The translations under genes and the position numbers were made by a program. The notes beneath the pieces are model-generated. The model had not been told where the DNA came from and searched no databases. It saw nothing but the letters and a program-made list of their open reading frames with translations. A DNA stretch of 12,155 bases from DATAVK01 sp036267755 (GTDB lineage Bacteria; Actinomycetota; Actinomycetes; JAFAQI01). Position 1 is the first letter of the stretch, and each line of letters begins with the position of its first letter. The stretch lies in contig DATAVK010000036.1 in NCBI GenBank assembly GCA_036267755.1, forward strand, positions 1-12,155. Reading direction: 5' to 3'. This document shows, piece after piece, positions 6,415 through 12,155 of this stretch.

Positions 6415-6927
6415 GCCCCCGCCGTCACCACCACTCCCACCGTCGCCGCTGCCGTCACCGTCGCCGGAGGTGCCGATGCTGATCGAATCGCTGGGTGTCG
6501 GCGGCGGCGTGGAGGCCGGCGCCGTCACAGTGTGGGTCGGGGTAATCGTCACGGTCGCGGGCGGTGTCGTGGGGGTCTGGGAGGGCGACTGGGTCTGGGT
6601 CGGCGAGTTGCTCGGGGACGCCGACGGGCTGGGTGAGGCCGCAGTGAGCACGGCGTCGGCCGCGTCGTCGATGTCCGCCTGCCTTGAGGCGGAGATGCCG
6701 TCCTGCTCGACGGTGACTTCGTGCTTGAGCGCGCGCACCGCCCGCTTCAGCGCCGGATAGTCCTTGTCCGCCGCCGCCTGGCGTACCGCCTGCACGTACG
6801 GCTCGAGCGCTTTTTGGGCCTTGAGCGTCACGTCGGAGCCCGATCCGGAGCCGCAGCCCGCCACCAGCAGGCCCGTCACGACGAGCGCGAACGCGGGTGC
6901 GAGTCCCCTCAGCCTCATGAGTGACAT
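6403..6927 (-). CDS. lipoprotein with Ser/Thr/Pro-rich and Gly/Asp-rich tail
   Basis: A 174-residue predicted lipoprotein. The signal region MSLMRLRGLAPAF is followed by a hydrophobic stretch and a VAGC lipobox with Cys25 as the lipidated residue. Residues 32-97 look like a charged helical segment (ALEPYVQAVRQAAADKDYPAL), residues 98-148 are almost only Ser, Thr, Pro, Gln and Ala, and 152-174 are Gly with Asp. The tail would be extended and flexible, and possibly O-mannosylated, as Thr/Pro-rich actinobacterial exported proteins can be. No family is recognised. The ATG at 6927 has GGAG 8 nt upstream and overlaps the kinase by 13 bp; an ATG at 6918 (ATGA overlap) is the alternative. Overlap with the kinase gene implies joint transcription and suggests a partner role outside the membrane (inference). 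Confidence 0.8.
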   Translation of the reverse strand: MSLMRLRGLAPAFALVVTGLLVAGCGSGSGSDVTLKAQKALEPYVQAVRQAAADKDYPALKRAVRALKHEVTVEQDGISASRQADIDDAADAVLTAASPSPSASPSNSPTQTQSPSQTPTTPPATVTITPTHTVTAPASTPPPTPSDSISIGTSGDGDGSGDGGSGGDGGGGGQ

Positions 6928-8051
6928 ATCAGCTGCTCCAGGTGCTGCATGTCGTTCTCGACCTTGTGGTTCTTGATCCGGGGGGTGCCGGTCACGCACG
7001 ACGCAGTCCCGCCGTTCTGGCTTTGGACGACGGCGTAGATGACTCCGGCCGCGATCAGGAGGACGACGACGACGAGCAGCGCGATCACCCATCCCCGGCC
7101 TCCGCGCCGGGGCGGCTCGACCACGGGCGGCGGCAGCTGCGTCGTCGGTATCGGCATGACCGAGGTCGCCATCGGGCTGACGGCGGTCGGCGCGAGCGGG
7201 GCCATCGCGACGGTGCTGTCGCTGCCGCCCAGGGTGATGCGTCGCAGCCGGTCGGCGACCTCGTCGGCGGTGGGTCGGGCAAGCGGGTCGCGCGCGGTCA
7301 TGCCGGCCAGCAGGTCTCGCCAGATGCCTGGCAACGTGGTCGGGATCTGCGGCGGGCGGGTGAGCCGCGCCATCGCCACCTCGATCGACGTGCCGTCGTA
7401 CTCGCGGTGACCGGTCAGGCACTCGAGCAGCATCAGGCCGAGGGCGAAGATGTCGGCGGGCGGCCCGACCGGTTCCCCGGCCACCTGTTCGGGGGCGAAG
7501 TACGCCGGGGTGCCGAGGACGTCGCCGGTGCGCGTGACATGGGCCGAGTCGACGATGCGGGCGATCCCGAAGTCGGCGAGGTGCACGCCGGCGTCGGCGC
7601 CGATCAACACGTTCGCCGGTTTCACGTCCCGATGCACCAGACCCTGTGCGTGAACGTAGGCCAACGCCTCGGCCAGCGATAGGCCGATCTGTGCGGTGCG
7701 CGCCGTGCTCAGCGGACCACGGCGCAGCTGTTCGGCGAGCGTGCTGCCTTCGACGAGCTGCATCACCAGGTAGGGCCGTTGGGTCTCGTCGTCCGTGCCG
7801 GCGTCGAAGACGGTGACGAGTCCGGCGTGAGCGAGCCGGGCCAAGGTCCGCATCTCGTCTTCGTGCCGCTGCAGCTGATCAGCGACGTCACCGCGGAACA
7901 GCTTGACCGCGACCGGGCGGTCGAGTCGCTCGTCGACGGCGCGGATGACCTCAGCAGCGCCGCCCGACCCGAGCACAGCGCCGAGCCGGTAGCGGCCATC
8001 GATCAGCCGCCCAGGCTCCCCCGCAGCGCTCCCGGTCACGTCCACCGGCAT
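6915..8051 (-). CDS. transmembrane serine/threonine protein kinase (PknB type)
   Basis: A 378-residue Hanks-type kinase. Seen: glycine loop LGSGGAAEV (27-35), ATP lysine in VAVKLF (K50), catalytic loop HRDVKPANVL (D142, K144, N147), DFG (160-162), activation loop with Thr173, Thr175 and Thr181, and the conserved FAPEQ segment. All catalytic residues are present, so it should be active. A Pro-rich juxtamembrane region (about 283-315) leads to one transmembrane helix (about 321-342). The outer part is only some 35 residues, with no PASTA or other sensor domain but two cysteines (352, 376). The start is uncertain: ATG 8051 has no ribosome binding site, GTG 8054 adds one residue, and GTG 8045 lies 7 nt after a TACGGT hexamer and could be leaderless. 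It lies 55 bp after a STAS gene and overlaps the lipoprotein gene. Confidence 0.93.
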   Translation of the reverse strand: MPVDVTGSAAGEPGRLIDGRYRLGAVLGSGGAAEVIRAVDERLDRPVAVKLFRGDVADQLQRHEDEMRTLARLAHAGLVTVFDAGTDDETQRPYLVMQLVEGSTLAEQLRRGPLSTARTAQIGLSLAEALAYVHAQGLVHRDVKPANVLIGADAGVHLADFGIARIVDSAHVTRTGDVLGTPAYFAPEQVAGEPVGPPADIFALGLMLLECLTGHREYDGTSIEVAMARLTRPPQIPTTLPGIWRDLLAGMTARDPLARPTADEVADRLRRITLGGSDSTVAMAPLAPTAVSPMATSVMPIPTTQLPPPVVEPPRRGGRGWVIALLVVVVLLIAAGVIYAVVQSQNGGTASCVTGTPRIKNHKVENDMQHLEQLICHS

Positions 8052-8106
8052 CACCGTATCGGGGAGATCGCGATCACCGAGTGCGGCCGGCGGTACATGA
8101 TCGAAT

Positions 8107-8454
8107 CTACGGTCGGCGGCCAGCCTTCTGAGCAGGCAGGGAGCCGGTCGAGGTCCCCGACTCGAGCACGTCGTCGGCATTGAGCAGCGCACAAACCCGG
8201 CGGACCGACGCGCTGGCGCCTCGCACGCTGAGTTCGCGACCACGATCGCGAAGCGCATCTGCGGTCCCCAGGATGACCGACAGTGACATGACGTCCACGA
8301 ACGCGACGTCCTTGAGGTCGATGACGACGGCCGGCGCGGGGCCGGCGGCGATGCCGTTGAGCATGGTCCGCAAGTCGTCCACCGTGACCATGTCGAGGTC
8401 GCCGTGCAGGACGACGGTCAGCGCGGTCTCGTCGACCGTGATCTCGCCGATCAT
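8107..8454 (-). CDS. single-domain STAS protein (anti-sigma factor antagonist-like)
   Basis: A 115-residue protein that is essentially one STAS domain (residues 1-98) with a short polar tail. Seen: LTVVLHGDLDMVTVDDL at the N-terminus, AVVIDLKDVAFVDVMSL in the centre, and LSVRGASASVRRVCALLNADDVL near the end, matching SpoIIAA/RsbV-like antagonists, which normally bind an anti-sigma kinase and are switched off by phosphorylation of a serine. Here the usual Asp-Ser-Ser-Gly is Asp54-Val55-Met56-Ser57, so the acceptor position appears to be Met. It may be a non-switchable binder or use another residue. The start is ATG 8454, preceded by GGGGGA; GTG 8457 immediately upstream is the alternative. The nearest downstream partner is a Ser/Thr kinase; no anti-sigma factor gene is in the window. 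Confidence 0.87.
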   Translation of the reverse strand: MIGEITVDETALTVVLHGDLDMVTVDDLRTMLNGIAAGPAPAVVIDLKDVAFVDVMSLSVILGTADALRDRGRELSVRGASASVRRVCALLNADDVLESGTSTGSLPAQKAGRRP

Positions 8455-8487
8455 CACTTCCCCCAGGCGTCCCGTGACCGACCCCCG

Positions 8488-8517
8488 ACGCTAGGCCGCG
8501 CATCACCATCGCGTCAG
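8488..8517 (-). promoter_or_regulatory. candidate housekeeping-type promoter of the STAS gene
   Basis: On the minus strand CTGACG (8512-8517) and TAGCGT (8488-8493) are separated by 18 bp, giving -35 and -10 boxes and a start near 8481, about 27 nt before the ATG. The -35 matches TTGACA at four of six positions. This would drive STAS and probably the kinase and lipoprotein genes. Confidence 0.35.
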
Positions 8518-8567
8518 CGGATTGGCAGGATTGGTGCGAAGTGTCGGGTTGGACTCGCCCTGCCGAC

Positions 8568-9509
8568 TCAGGATCGCGGAGTCGGAGCCAACTGGTCGAG
8601 CGCGCGCAGATCGTCGGCAGTCGGCTGCCAGGCCACCGCCTCCGCATTGCGCCGGATCTGTTCCACCGAGGTGGCTCCTGCGATGACCGAGGACACGGCG
8701 GGCTGAGCGGCGAGACCGCCCATGGCGACGTCGAGGACCTCGACACCGCGCTCGGCCGCGAAGGCCTGCAGCTTCTCCACCACGTCGAACCGCTCGTCGC
8801 CGGCCTGCAGGCCCCACTCGCCGTACCTCGTGCCCTTGGGGGCCGGCTCGCCGCGGGTGTACTTGCCGGTCAGCAGGCCGCTCGCCAACGGGAAGTACGG
8901 CAGGATCCCGATGCCGAACTCCTCACACGCCGGGACCACGTCCGCCTCGATCTCACGCTCGAGCAGGTTGTAGTTGTTCTGGGCGCTGACGAATCGCTCG
9001 AGGTGATGCGTTCGTGCGGTCCACTCCGCGTCCGCCACCTGCCAGCCCGCGAGGTTGGACGAGCCGATGTACCGGATCTTGCCTTCCTGCACGAGCTCGG
9101 TGAGAGCGGTGAGCGTCTCCTGGATCGGGGTGAGCGGGTCGGGCCGGTGGAGCTGGTAGAGGTCGATGTGGTCGGTGCGCAGCCGGCCTAGCGAACGCTC
9201 TACCGCCTTGCGGATGTAACGGCGTGAGCCGCGAGCTCCCCAGTCCGGACCAAGGGCGCCCTTGAGGTCAGACCCGAACTTCGTCGCGATCACTACCTCG
9301 TCGCGATAACCTTCGAGTGCCTCCCCTACCGCCACCTCGGAGTCGCCGTAACTGTCCGAGGTGTCGAACAGCGTCACGCCCGCCTCGACGGCACCACGCA
9401 GCACCGGGATGCTGTCAGCCTTGCTGAGTCGGTTCCAGGCAAAGTTGTTGCAGCCAAGGCCGAGCCGGGAGACGACGAGTCCAGAGTTACCAAGCCGATT
9501 GAAGTCCAT
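8568..9509 (-). CDS. aldo/keto reductase
   Basis: A 313-residue NAD(P)H-dependent aldo/keto reductase of the (beta/alpha)8 fold, cytoplasmic. The catalytic tetrad is complete: Asp49 and Tyr54 in FDTSDSYG, Lys77 in ATKFG and His121 in LYQLHRPD. Further landmarks are IRYIGSSNLAGW, SAQNNYNLLERE, FPLASGLLTGKY and the late coenzyme-phosphate-binding SSVIAGATSVEQIRRN. This pattern resembles the general stress or YghZ-like branch with broad carbonyl substrates; the true substrate cannot be told. The ATG start gives the standard MDFNRLGNSGLVVSRLGLG opening. There is no clear ribosome binding site, and longer in-frame extensions lack family similarity. It diverges from a secreted glycoside hydrolase gene across a 349-bp region. 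No operon partner is evident. Confidence 0.94.
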   Translation of the reverse strand: MDFNRLGNSGLVVSRLGLGCNNFAWNRLSKADSIPVLRGAVEAGVTLFDTSDSYGDSEVAVGEALEGYRDEVVIATKFGSDLKGALGPDWGARGSRRYIRKAVERSLGRLRTDHIDLYQLHRPDPLTPIQETLTALTELVQEGKIRYIGSSNLAGWQVADAEWTARTHHLERFVSAQNNYNLLEREIEADVVPACEEFGIGILPYFPLASGLLTGKYTRGEPAPKGTRYGEWGLQAGDERFDVVEKLQAFAAERGVEVLDVAMGGLAAQPAVSSVIAGATSVEQIRRNAEAVAWQPTADDLRALDQLAPTPRS

Positions 9510-9858
9510 GTTCGTCGGCAACGCGGTGAGGCACCCGCGACATTCCGTGACCGCCACGGCCTCCGCACGTACGGCGGATGTCGATTCGATGAACGCCAAC
9601 GACGCTGACGCTGCACAGCGGCTGGCCCGCGTTGTCGTTCGGCCAGCGGTGTTGTTATCGTCTCGATACCTAACCGGGACGCGGCCATTAACCCCCACCG
9701 TGGCGCGCACCGGCACACACACGGTCAGTACCGCCTATCGAGGGCTACACGACCGGTTCCTTCCCTGAGTTTTGGTGCGGCGCAATGCGGCGTCGCCCGG
9801 CTTTGCCGGTTGTCAGGTCATGGCGTCACGGCTTGACACGAGGGAGCACCAACCACAC
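9510..9858. promoter_or_regulatory. 349-bp divergent intergenic region
   Basis: No gene is supported here. It separates the divergent aldo/keto reductase and glycoside hydrolase genes and is locally richer in A and T around 9650-9690. It contains the spaced inverted repeat GCTGGCC (9621-9627) / GGCCAGC (9641-9647), the 13-bp palindrome TATCG-TCT-CGATA (9656-9668) and a small hairpin CCGGC-TTT-GCCGG (9797-9809) in the likely leader of the hydrolase. No complete promoter can be named with confidence. Confidence 0.5.
9656..9668. promoter_or_regulatory. 13-bp perfect palindrome, operator candidate
   Basis: TATCG-TCT-CGATA is a perfect 5+3+5 dyad in the A/T-richer centre of the divergent region, about 150 bp from the reductase start and 190 bp from the hydrolase start. 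The half-site TATCG recurs at about 9737. The binding protein is unknown. Confidence 0.35.
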
Positions 9859-10770
9859 ATGAACACATCACAGCTGGCTGCCCGCACGCGATTCGGTTTC
9901 TCGCGTCGGAGGTCTCTGGTTCGCCGGATTGCGCTCGGTTGCGGCGTACTCGGTCTAAGCGCGGGTGCTGCGTTATCCGCCGCTCCGACGGCAAGCAGTG
10001 CCACGCCGAAGATCTACTTTGGCCTGGTCGGCACGGCCTCGAATCTGCCGCTCATGTCCAGCCACGCCTACAGCCAGATCAATAAGAAGGTCCCCAACGC
10101 ACGCATGATCACCATGGGGAGCAACGGGGTGCACTGGAGCGCCCTCGCCGCAGCCGCTCCCGGATCGGTCGTCTACAACGAACTGGTCAGCTGGGCGACA
10201 ACCCTGAAGACTCGGCCGGGGCCGATCTTCCTCACCATCGGGCACGAGCCCGAGTCCAAGTCCTACACGGCGTACGGGACATCAGCCCAGTACGTGCTCG
10301 CGTTTCGTCACGTCGTCAACATCTTCCGGTCACTCGGGGTGACCAACGTGCAGTGGACCTGGCAGATGACGTCGTACGCATTCGTGGTCGGGAGCAGCGA
10401 TTCGCGTTACGCGCTCAAGTGGTACCCGGGGGATACCTATGTCGACGATGTCGCAGCCGACGCCTACAACTGGTCGGACTGTCGAGGCGGCCCCTGGGAG
10501 GAGCTCAGCCAGGCAGAGACCCCGGCGCTGCAGTTCGCTCGCGCGCACGGCAAGGGCGCCATCCTCGGAGAGTTCGGCAGCGGTCCCGGCCCGAAACGCG
10601 CCCAGTGGCTCAAGAATGCCGAGGCTTTCCTGGTCGCGAACGCCAACACCTTCCGGGCGGCGTACTACTTCGACGTTCCCAACGCGACCGCATGCAACTG
10701 GCAGATCACGTCGTCCTCCGACGTCGCAGCGTTGAGCTCGATCATCAAGGATCCGCACTTCACCTTGTGA
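9859..10770 (+). CDS. secreted glycoside hydrolase, GH26-like TIM barrel
   Basis: A 303-residue exported enzyme. The N-terminus has an arginine cluster SRRRSLVRR (residues 15-23), a hydrophobic core and an Ala-rich cleavage region near 40-48, so it is secreted by Sec or possibly Tat (SRRRSL departs from SRRxFLK). The mature part is a compact catalytic domain. FLTIGHEPES places Glu130 as probable acid/base and ILGEFGSGPG places Glu238 as probable nucleophile; WYPGDTYVDDVAADAYNW between them is typical of GH26-like beta-mannanase or related endo-glycanase folds. Cys208 and Cys279 may form a disulfide. No carbohydrate-binding module is present. The substrate is unknown (mannan, mixed-linkage glucan or other). 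The ATG at 9859 has AGGGAG 12 nt upstream, a rather long spacing; an in-frame ATG at 9820 is the alternative. It converges on the next gene, 15 bp away. Confidence 0.8.
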   Translation: MNTSQLAARTRFGFSRRRSLVRRIALGCGVLGLSAGAALSAAPTASSATPKIYFGLVGTASNLPLMSSHAYSQINKKVPNARMITMGSNGVHWSALAAAAPGSVVYNELVSWATTLKTRPGPIFLTIGHEPESKSYTAYGTSAQYVLAFRHVVNIFRSLGVTNVQWTWQMTSYAFVVGSSDSRYALKWYPGDTYVDDVAADAYNWSDCRGGPWEELSQAETPALQFARAHGKGAILGEFGSGPGPKRAQWLKNAEAFLVANANTFRAAYYFDVPNATACNWQITSSSDVAALSSIIKDPHFTL

Positions 10771-10785
10771 CGCCGTGGCGCTCGA

Positions 10786-11067
10786 TCAGGCCTCGATCGC
10801 TCCGGTTCCCTCGTTGAGCAGGTGTTGATCGCGGAGCATGCCTGCCGTCGCGTGCGCCGGCGCGGTCCAGCCTTCAGAGATCAATACCTCATAGAGGGCG
10901 CCGCGGGCGGAAGACACTGCCATCGCTGTGGACAGGCTGTTCGCCAGCTCTACGGCCGTAGCCGGGGCATCTGTGGATCGCAGCACCAGCGCCGCATCGT
11001 TGACCGTGACCGCCGCGGCGTACATCGCACAGGCTGCCGAGAACGAGTCGTTCAGCGCTTCTCTCAT
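10786..11067 (-). CDS. small Ala-rich protein of unknown function
   Basis: A 93-residue open frame with GC-rich third positions, not recognised as any family. It is predicted helical, rich in Ala, with DSFSAACAMYAAAVTVNDAALVL near the N-terminus and MLRDQHLLNEG near the C-terminus, and has no signal peptide or clear membrane helix. The start is uncertain. ATG 11067 has only a poor AGG close upstream. A TTG at 11100 overlaps the stop of the upstream SRAP gene in a TTGA and would add 11 residues (104 in all) through translational coupling. Position just downstream of SRAP on the same strand suggests co-transcription, but no functional link can be stated. It converges on the glycoside hydrolase gene. 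Confidence 0.5.
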   Translation of the reverse strand: MREALNDSFSAACAMYAAAVTVNDAALVLRSTDAPATAVELANSLSTAMAVSSARGALYEVLISEGWTAPAHATAGMLRDQHLLNEGTGAIEA

Positions 11068-11096
11068 CTGCCTAGTGTGCGGCCGTCGAGTCTTGG

Positions 11097-11855
11097 TCAA
11101 CGCTCGGTGAGGGACCTCTCACGTTTGTGTGTCATGGGCTCGGGAACCGCTTCGACCAGCGTCGGCCCGTTGTTGCGGTGATCGTTGACATCGCTTCCCG
11201 CTTCGTGGGCCTCGAAGAGCGTCTCGGGTACGGCGTCGAGCATCCGGCGCACCACAGCGAGCTCTGTGGTCGCGGGATCGAGCCACAAGTTGCGCATCGC
11301 GGGCGGGATGACAACGGGTGAGCGGTCGTGAATGTGACCGAGGGCATCAGGTGCCTGCGTCGTCAGGATCGTGAAGCTCGCCACCCAATGATCCGGGTCG
11401 TCCGCGGCGACCGCTGGGTTCTGCCAGAACTCGTAGAGCCCGGCGAAGGTGAGCAGACGCCGCCCGCTGTGCAAGAAGTGCGGCACCGTTGCCTTCCCGC
11501 GCGGCCGCCGCTCCCACTCGAAGTAGCCGTCGGCTGGCACCAAGCAGCGACGGCGCGACGCAGCGACCTGGAACGCTGCCTTCTCGGTGACGGTCTCCTT
11601 GCGGGCGTTGATCATCCGCGAGCCGATCTTTGCGTCCACTGCCCACGGCGGGATGAGCCCCCACCTCAACGTGCGGAGCTGTCTCGTTGGCGAAGCGCCC
11701 GGGACGTCTGCCGACTCGCGTTCGACCACGATCCGAGCCGGCTGCGTCGGTGCCAGGTTCCACGACGGTGGGAGCTCCTCACCCACCACTGCGTCCACCC
11801 GCAGCTCAGCCGCCACCTCCGCGTCCCGTCGCGAACTGGCATATCGACCGCACAC
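11097..11855 (-). CDS. SRAP-domain protein (YedK/HMCES family), abasic-site processing
   Basis: A 252-residue SRAP protein. The family forms a thiazolidine crosslink between its N-terminal cysteine and abasic sites in single-stranded DNA, shielding them during replication. Seen: Cys2 in M-CGRYAS, WNLAPTQ (32-38), RWGLIPPWA (64-72), Asn83 in INARKET, Glu113 in PADGYFEW and His176 in HIHDRSPVVIP, so the Cys, Asn, Glu and His active-site set is complete. The GTG start at 11855 is required because the catalytic Cys must become residue 1 after Met removal; in-frame extensions upstream would bury it. No ribosome binding site precedes the GTG. GACACT ends 6 nt upstream, consistent with a leaderless transcript. 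A small unrecognised gene overlaps or closely follows it. No autoproteolysis or mobile context is visible. Confidence 0.94.
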   Translation of the reverse strand: MCGRYASSRRDAEVAAELRVDAVVGEELPPSWNLAPTQPARIVVERESADVPGASPTRQLRTLRWGLIPPWAVDAKIGSRMINARKETVTEKAAFQVAASRRRCLVPADGYFEWERRPRGKATVPHFLHSGRRLLTFAGLYEFWQNPAVAADDPDHWVASFTILTTQAPDALGHIHDRSPVVIPPAMRNLWLDPATTELAVVRRMLDAVPETLFEAHEAGSDVNDHRNNGPTLVEAVPEPMTHKRERSLTER

Positions 11856-12076
11856 GAGTGAAGTGTCACAGCCGACTGTTCCGGCTCCGTGACGCGGCTC
11901 GGCGGGTCGGGGCTCGACGACCGAACTGGGCTCCGTTACCGTCTTGTTCTCACCCGGCGCTGCCAGGTGGGGTTGGGCTCGCACGAGCGGCAACGTTGAG
12001 CAGCCACGCCTTGCCGGGGTCCGGACCACGCGCCCCCCAGCCGGTATCCGTGGAACGTGGTGAGGCATCGCAGACG

Positions 12077-12149
12077 TGCCCCCGGCAGGATTCGAACCTG
12101 CGACGCACGGTTTAGGAAACCGATGCTCTATCCCCTGAGCTACGAGGGC
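12077..12149 (-). tRNA. tRNA-Arg (anticodon CCT)
   Basis: A 73-nt cloverleaf on the minus strand: acceptor GCCCTCG / CGGGGGC with one U-G pair, TA at 8-9, D arm GCTC..GAGC, anticodon loop TTCCTAA with CCT at 12114-12116 reading AGG, T arm GCAGG-TTCGAAT-CCTGC and discriminator A. CCA is not encoded. The top anticodon-stem pair (27-43) is T-T. The gene starts 6 nt from the window edge, so its promoter is not visible. Confidence 0.95.
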
Positions 12150-12155
12150 GGGGGC

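Noticed and set aside
6927..7422. Upstream in-frame extension of the lipoprotein inside the kinase gene
   Set aside because: It overlaps the kinase in another frame, is Arg/Pro/His-rich, and would remove the signal peptide from the N-terminus.
9510..9722. N-terminal extension of the aldo/keto reductase
   Set aside because: The extra residues have no similarity to the family, whose proteins begin at the MDFNRLGNSG segment.
9833..9838. Perfect TTGACA before the glycoside hydrolase gene as a -35 box
   Set aside because: A -10 at normal spacing would fall on the start codon and no suitable hexamer is there.
10771..10780. CGCC-GT-GGCG as a terminator between convergent genes
   Set aside because: A 4-bp stem with a 2-nt loop cannot form a stable hairpin, and there is no T-tract.
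11856..12068. N-terminal extension of the SRAP protein
   Set aside because: It would bury catalytic Cys2, and the extra sequence is Arg/Pro-rich and looks non-coding. The 221 bp between the SRAP gene and the tRNA hold no supported gene.
12083..12155. tRNA 5' end at 12155 using GCCCCCG as the acceptor strand
   Set aside because: It would leave six extra bases between acceptor stem and D arm. GCCCTCG at 12143-12149 gives the standard 7-2-4 layout.

Overview
The window is GC-rich throughout, keeps G or C in third codon positions, and has dense, often overlapping genes, GTG/TTG starts and probable leaderless promoters. This fits a free-living high-GC actinobacterium (Actinomycetota); genus cannot be read from the sequence. 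It looks chromosomal: there is no transposase, integrase, phage gene, CRISPR array or rRNA. One tRNA gene, tRNA-Arg(CCT), lies at the right edge.

Left block (1-5025), lipid and glycerol-phosphate metabolism. An acyl-CoA dehydrogenase (+) converges on and overlaps glpD (-). glpD is translationally coupled (ATGA overlap) to an upstream TetR regulator gene (-). Only 17 bp separates that regulator from a divergent FAD-dependent oxidase of the alkyl-DHAP synthase type (+). The glpD / TetR / flavoprotein arrangement resembles Mycobacterium tuberculosis Rv2249c-Rv2250c-Rv2251 (recalled, not searched). The 17-bp gap holds a -10 element and operator-like sequence, and a near copy of it sits inside the flavoprotein gene.

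Middle block (5004-8454, all -), envelope signalling. In transcription order: a single-domain STAS protein lacking the usual phosphoacceptor serine, a PknB-type membrane Ser/Thr kinase with a very short two-cysteine outer tail, a lipoprotein with a Ser/Thr/Pro- and Gly/Asp-rich tail, a hairpin over the lipoprotein stop codon, four tandem 10-bp GGTCACC-type repeats, and a secreted seven-repeat PQQ-like beta-propeller. Kinase and lipoprotein overlap and are surely co-transcribed. That the four form one pathway is inference.

Right block (8568-12155), mixed. An aldo/keto reductase (-) and a secreted GH26-like glycoside hydrolase (+) diverge from a 349-bp intergenic region containing perfect short palindromes. 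Next come a small unrecognised Ala-rich protein (-), an SRAP-domain (YedK/HMCES) abasic-site protein (-) whose start is fixed by catalytic Cys2, and the tRNA.

Most genes belong to well-known families. The parts most worth a second look are the STAS-kinase-lipoprotein-propeller locus with its phased repeats, and the divergent TetR/flavoprotein control region.
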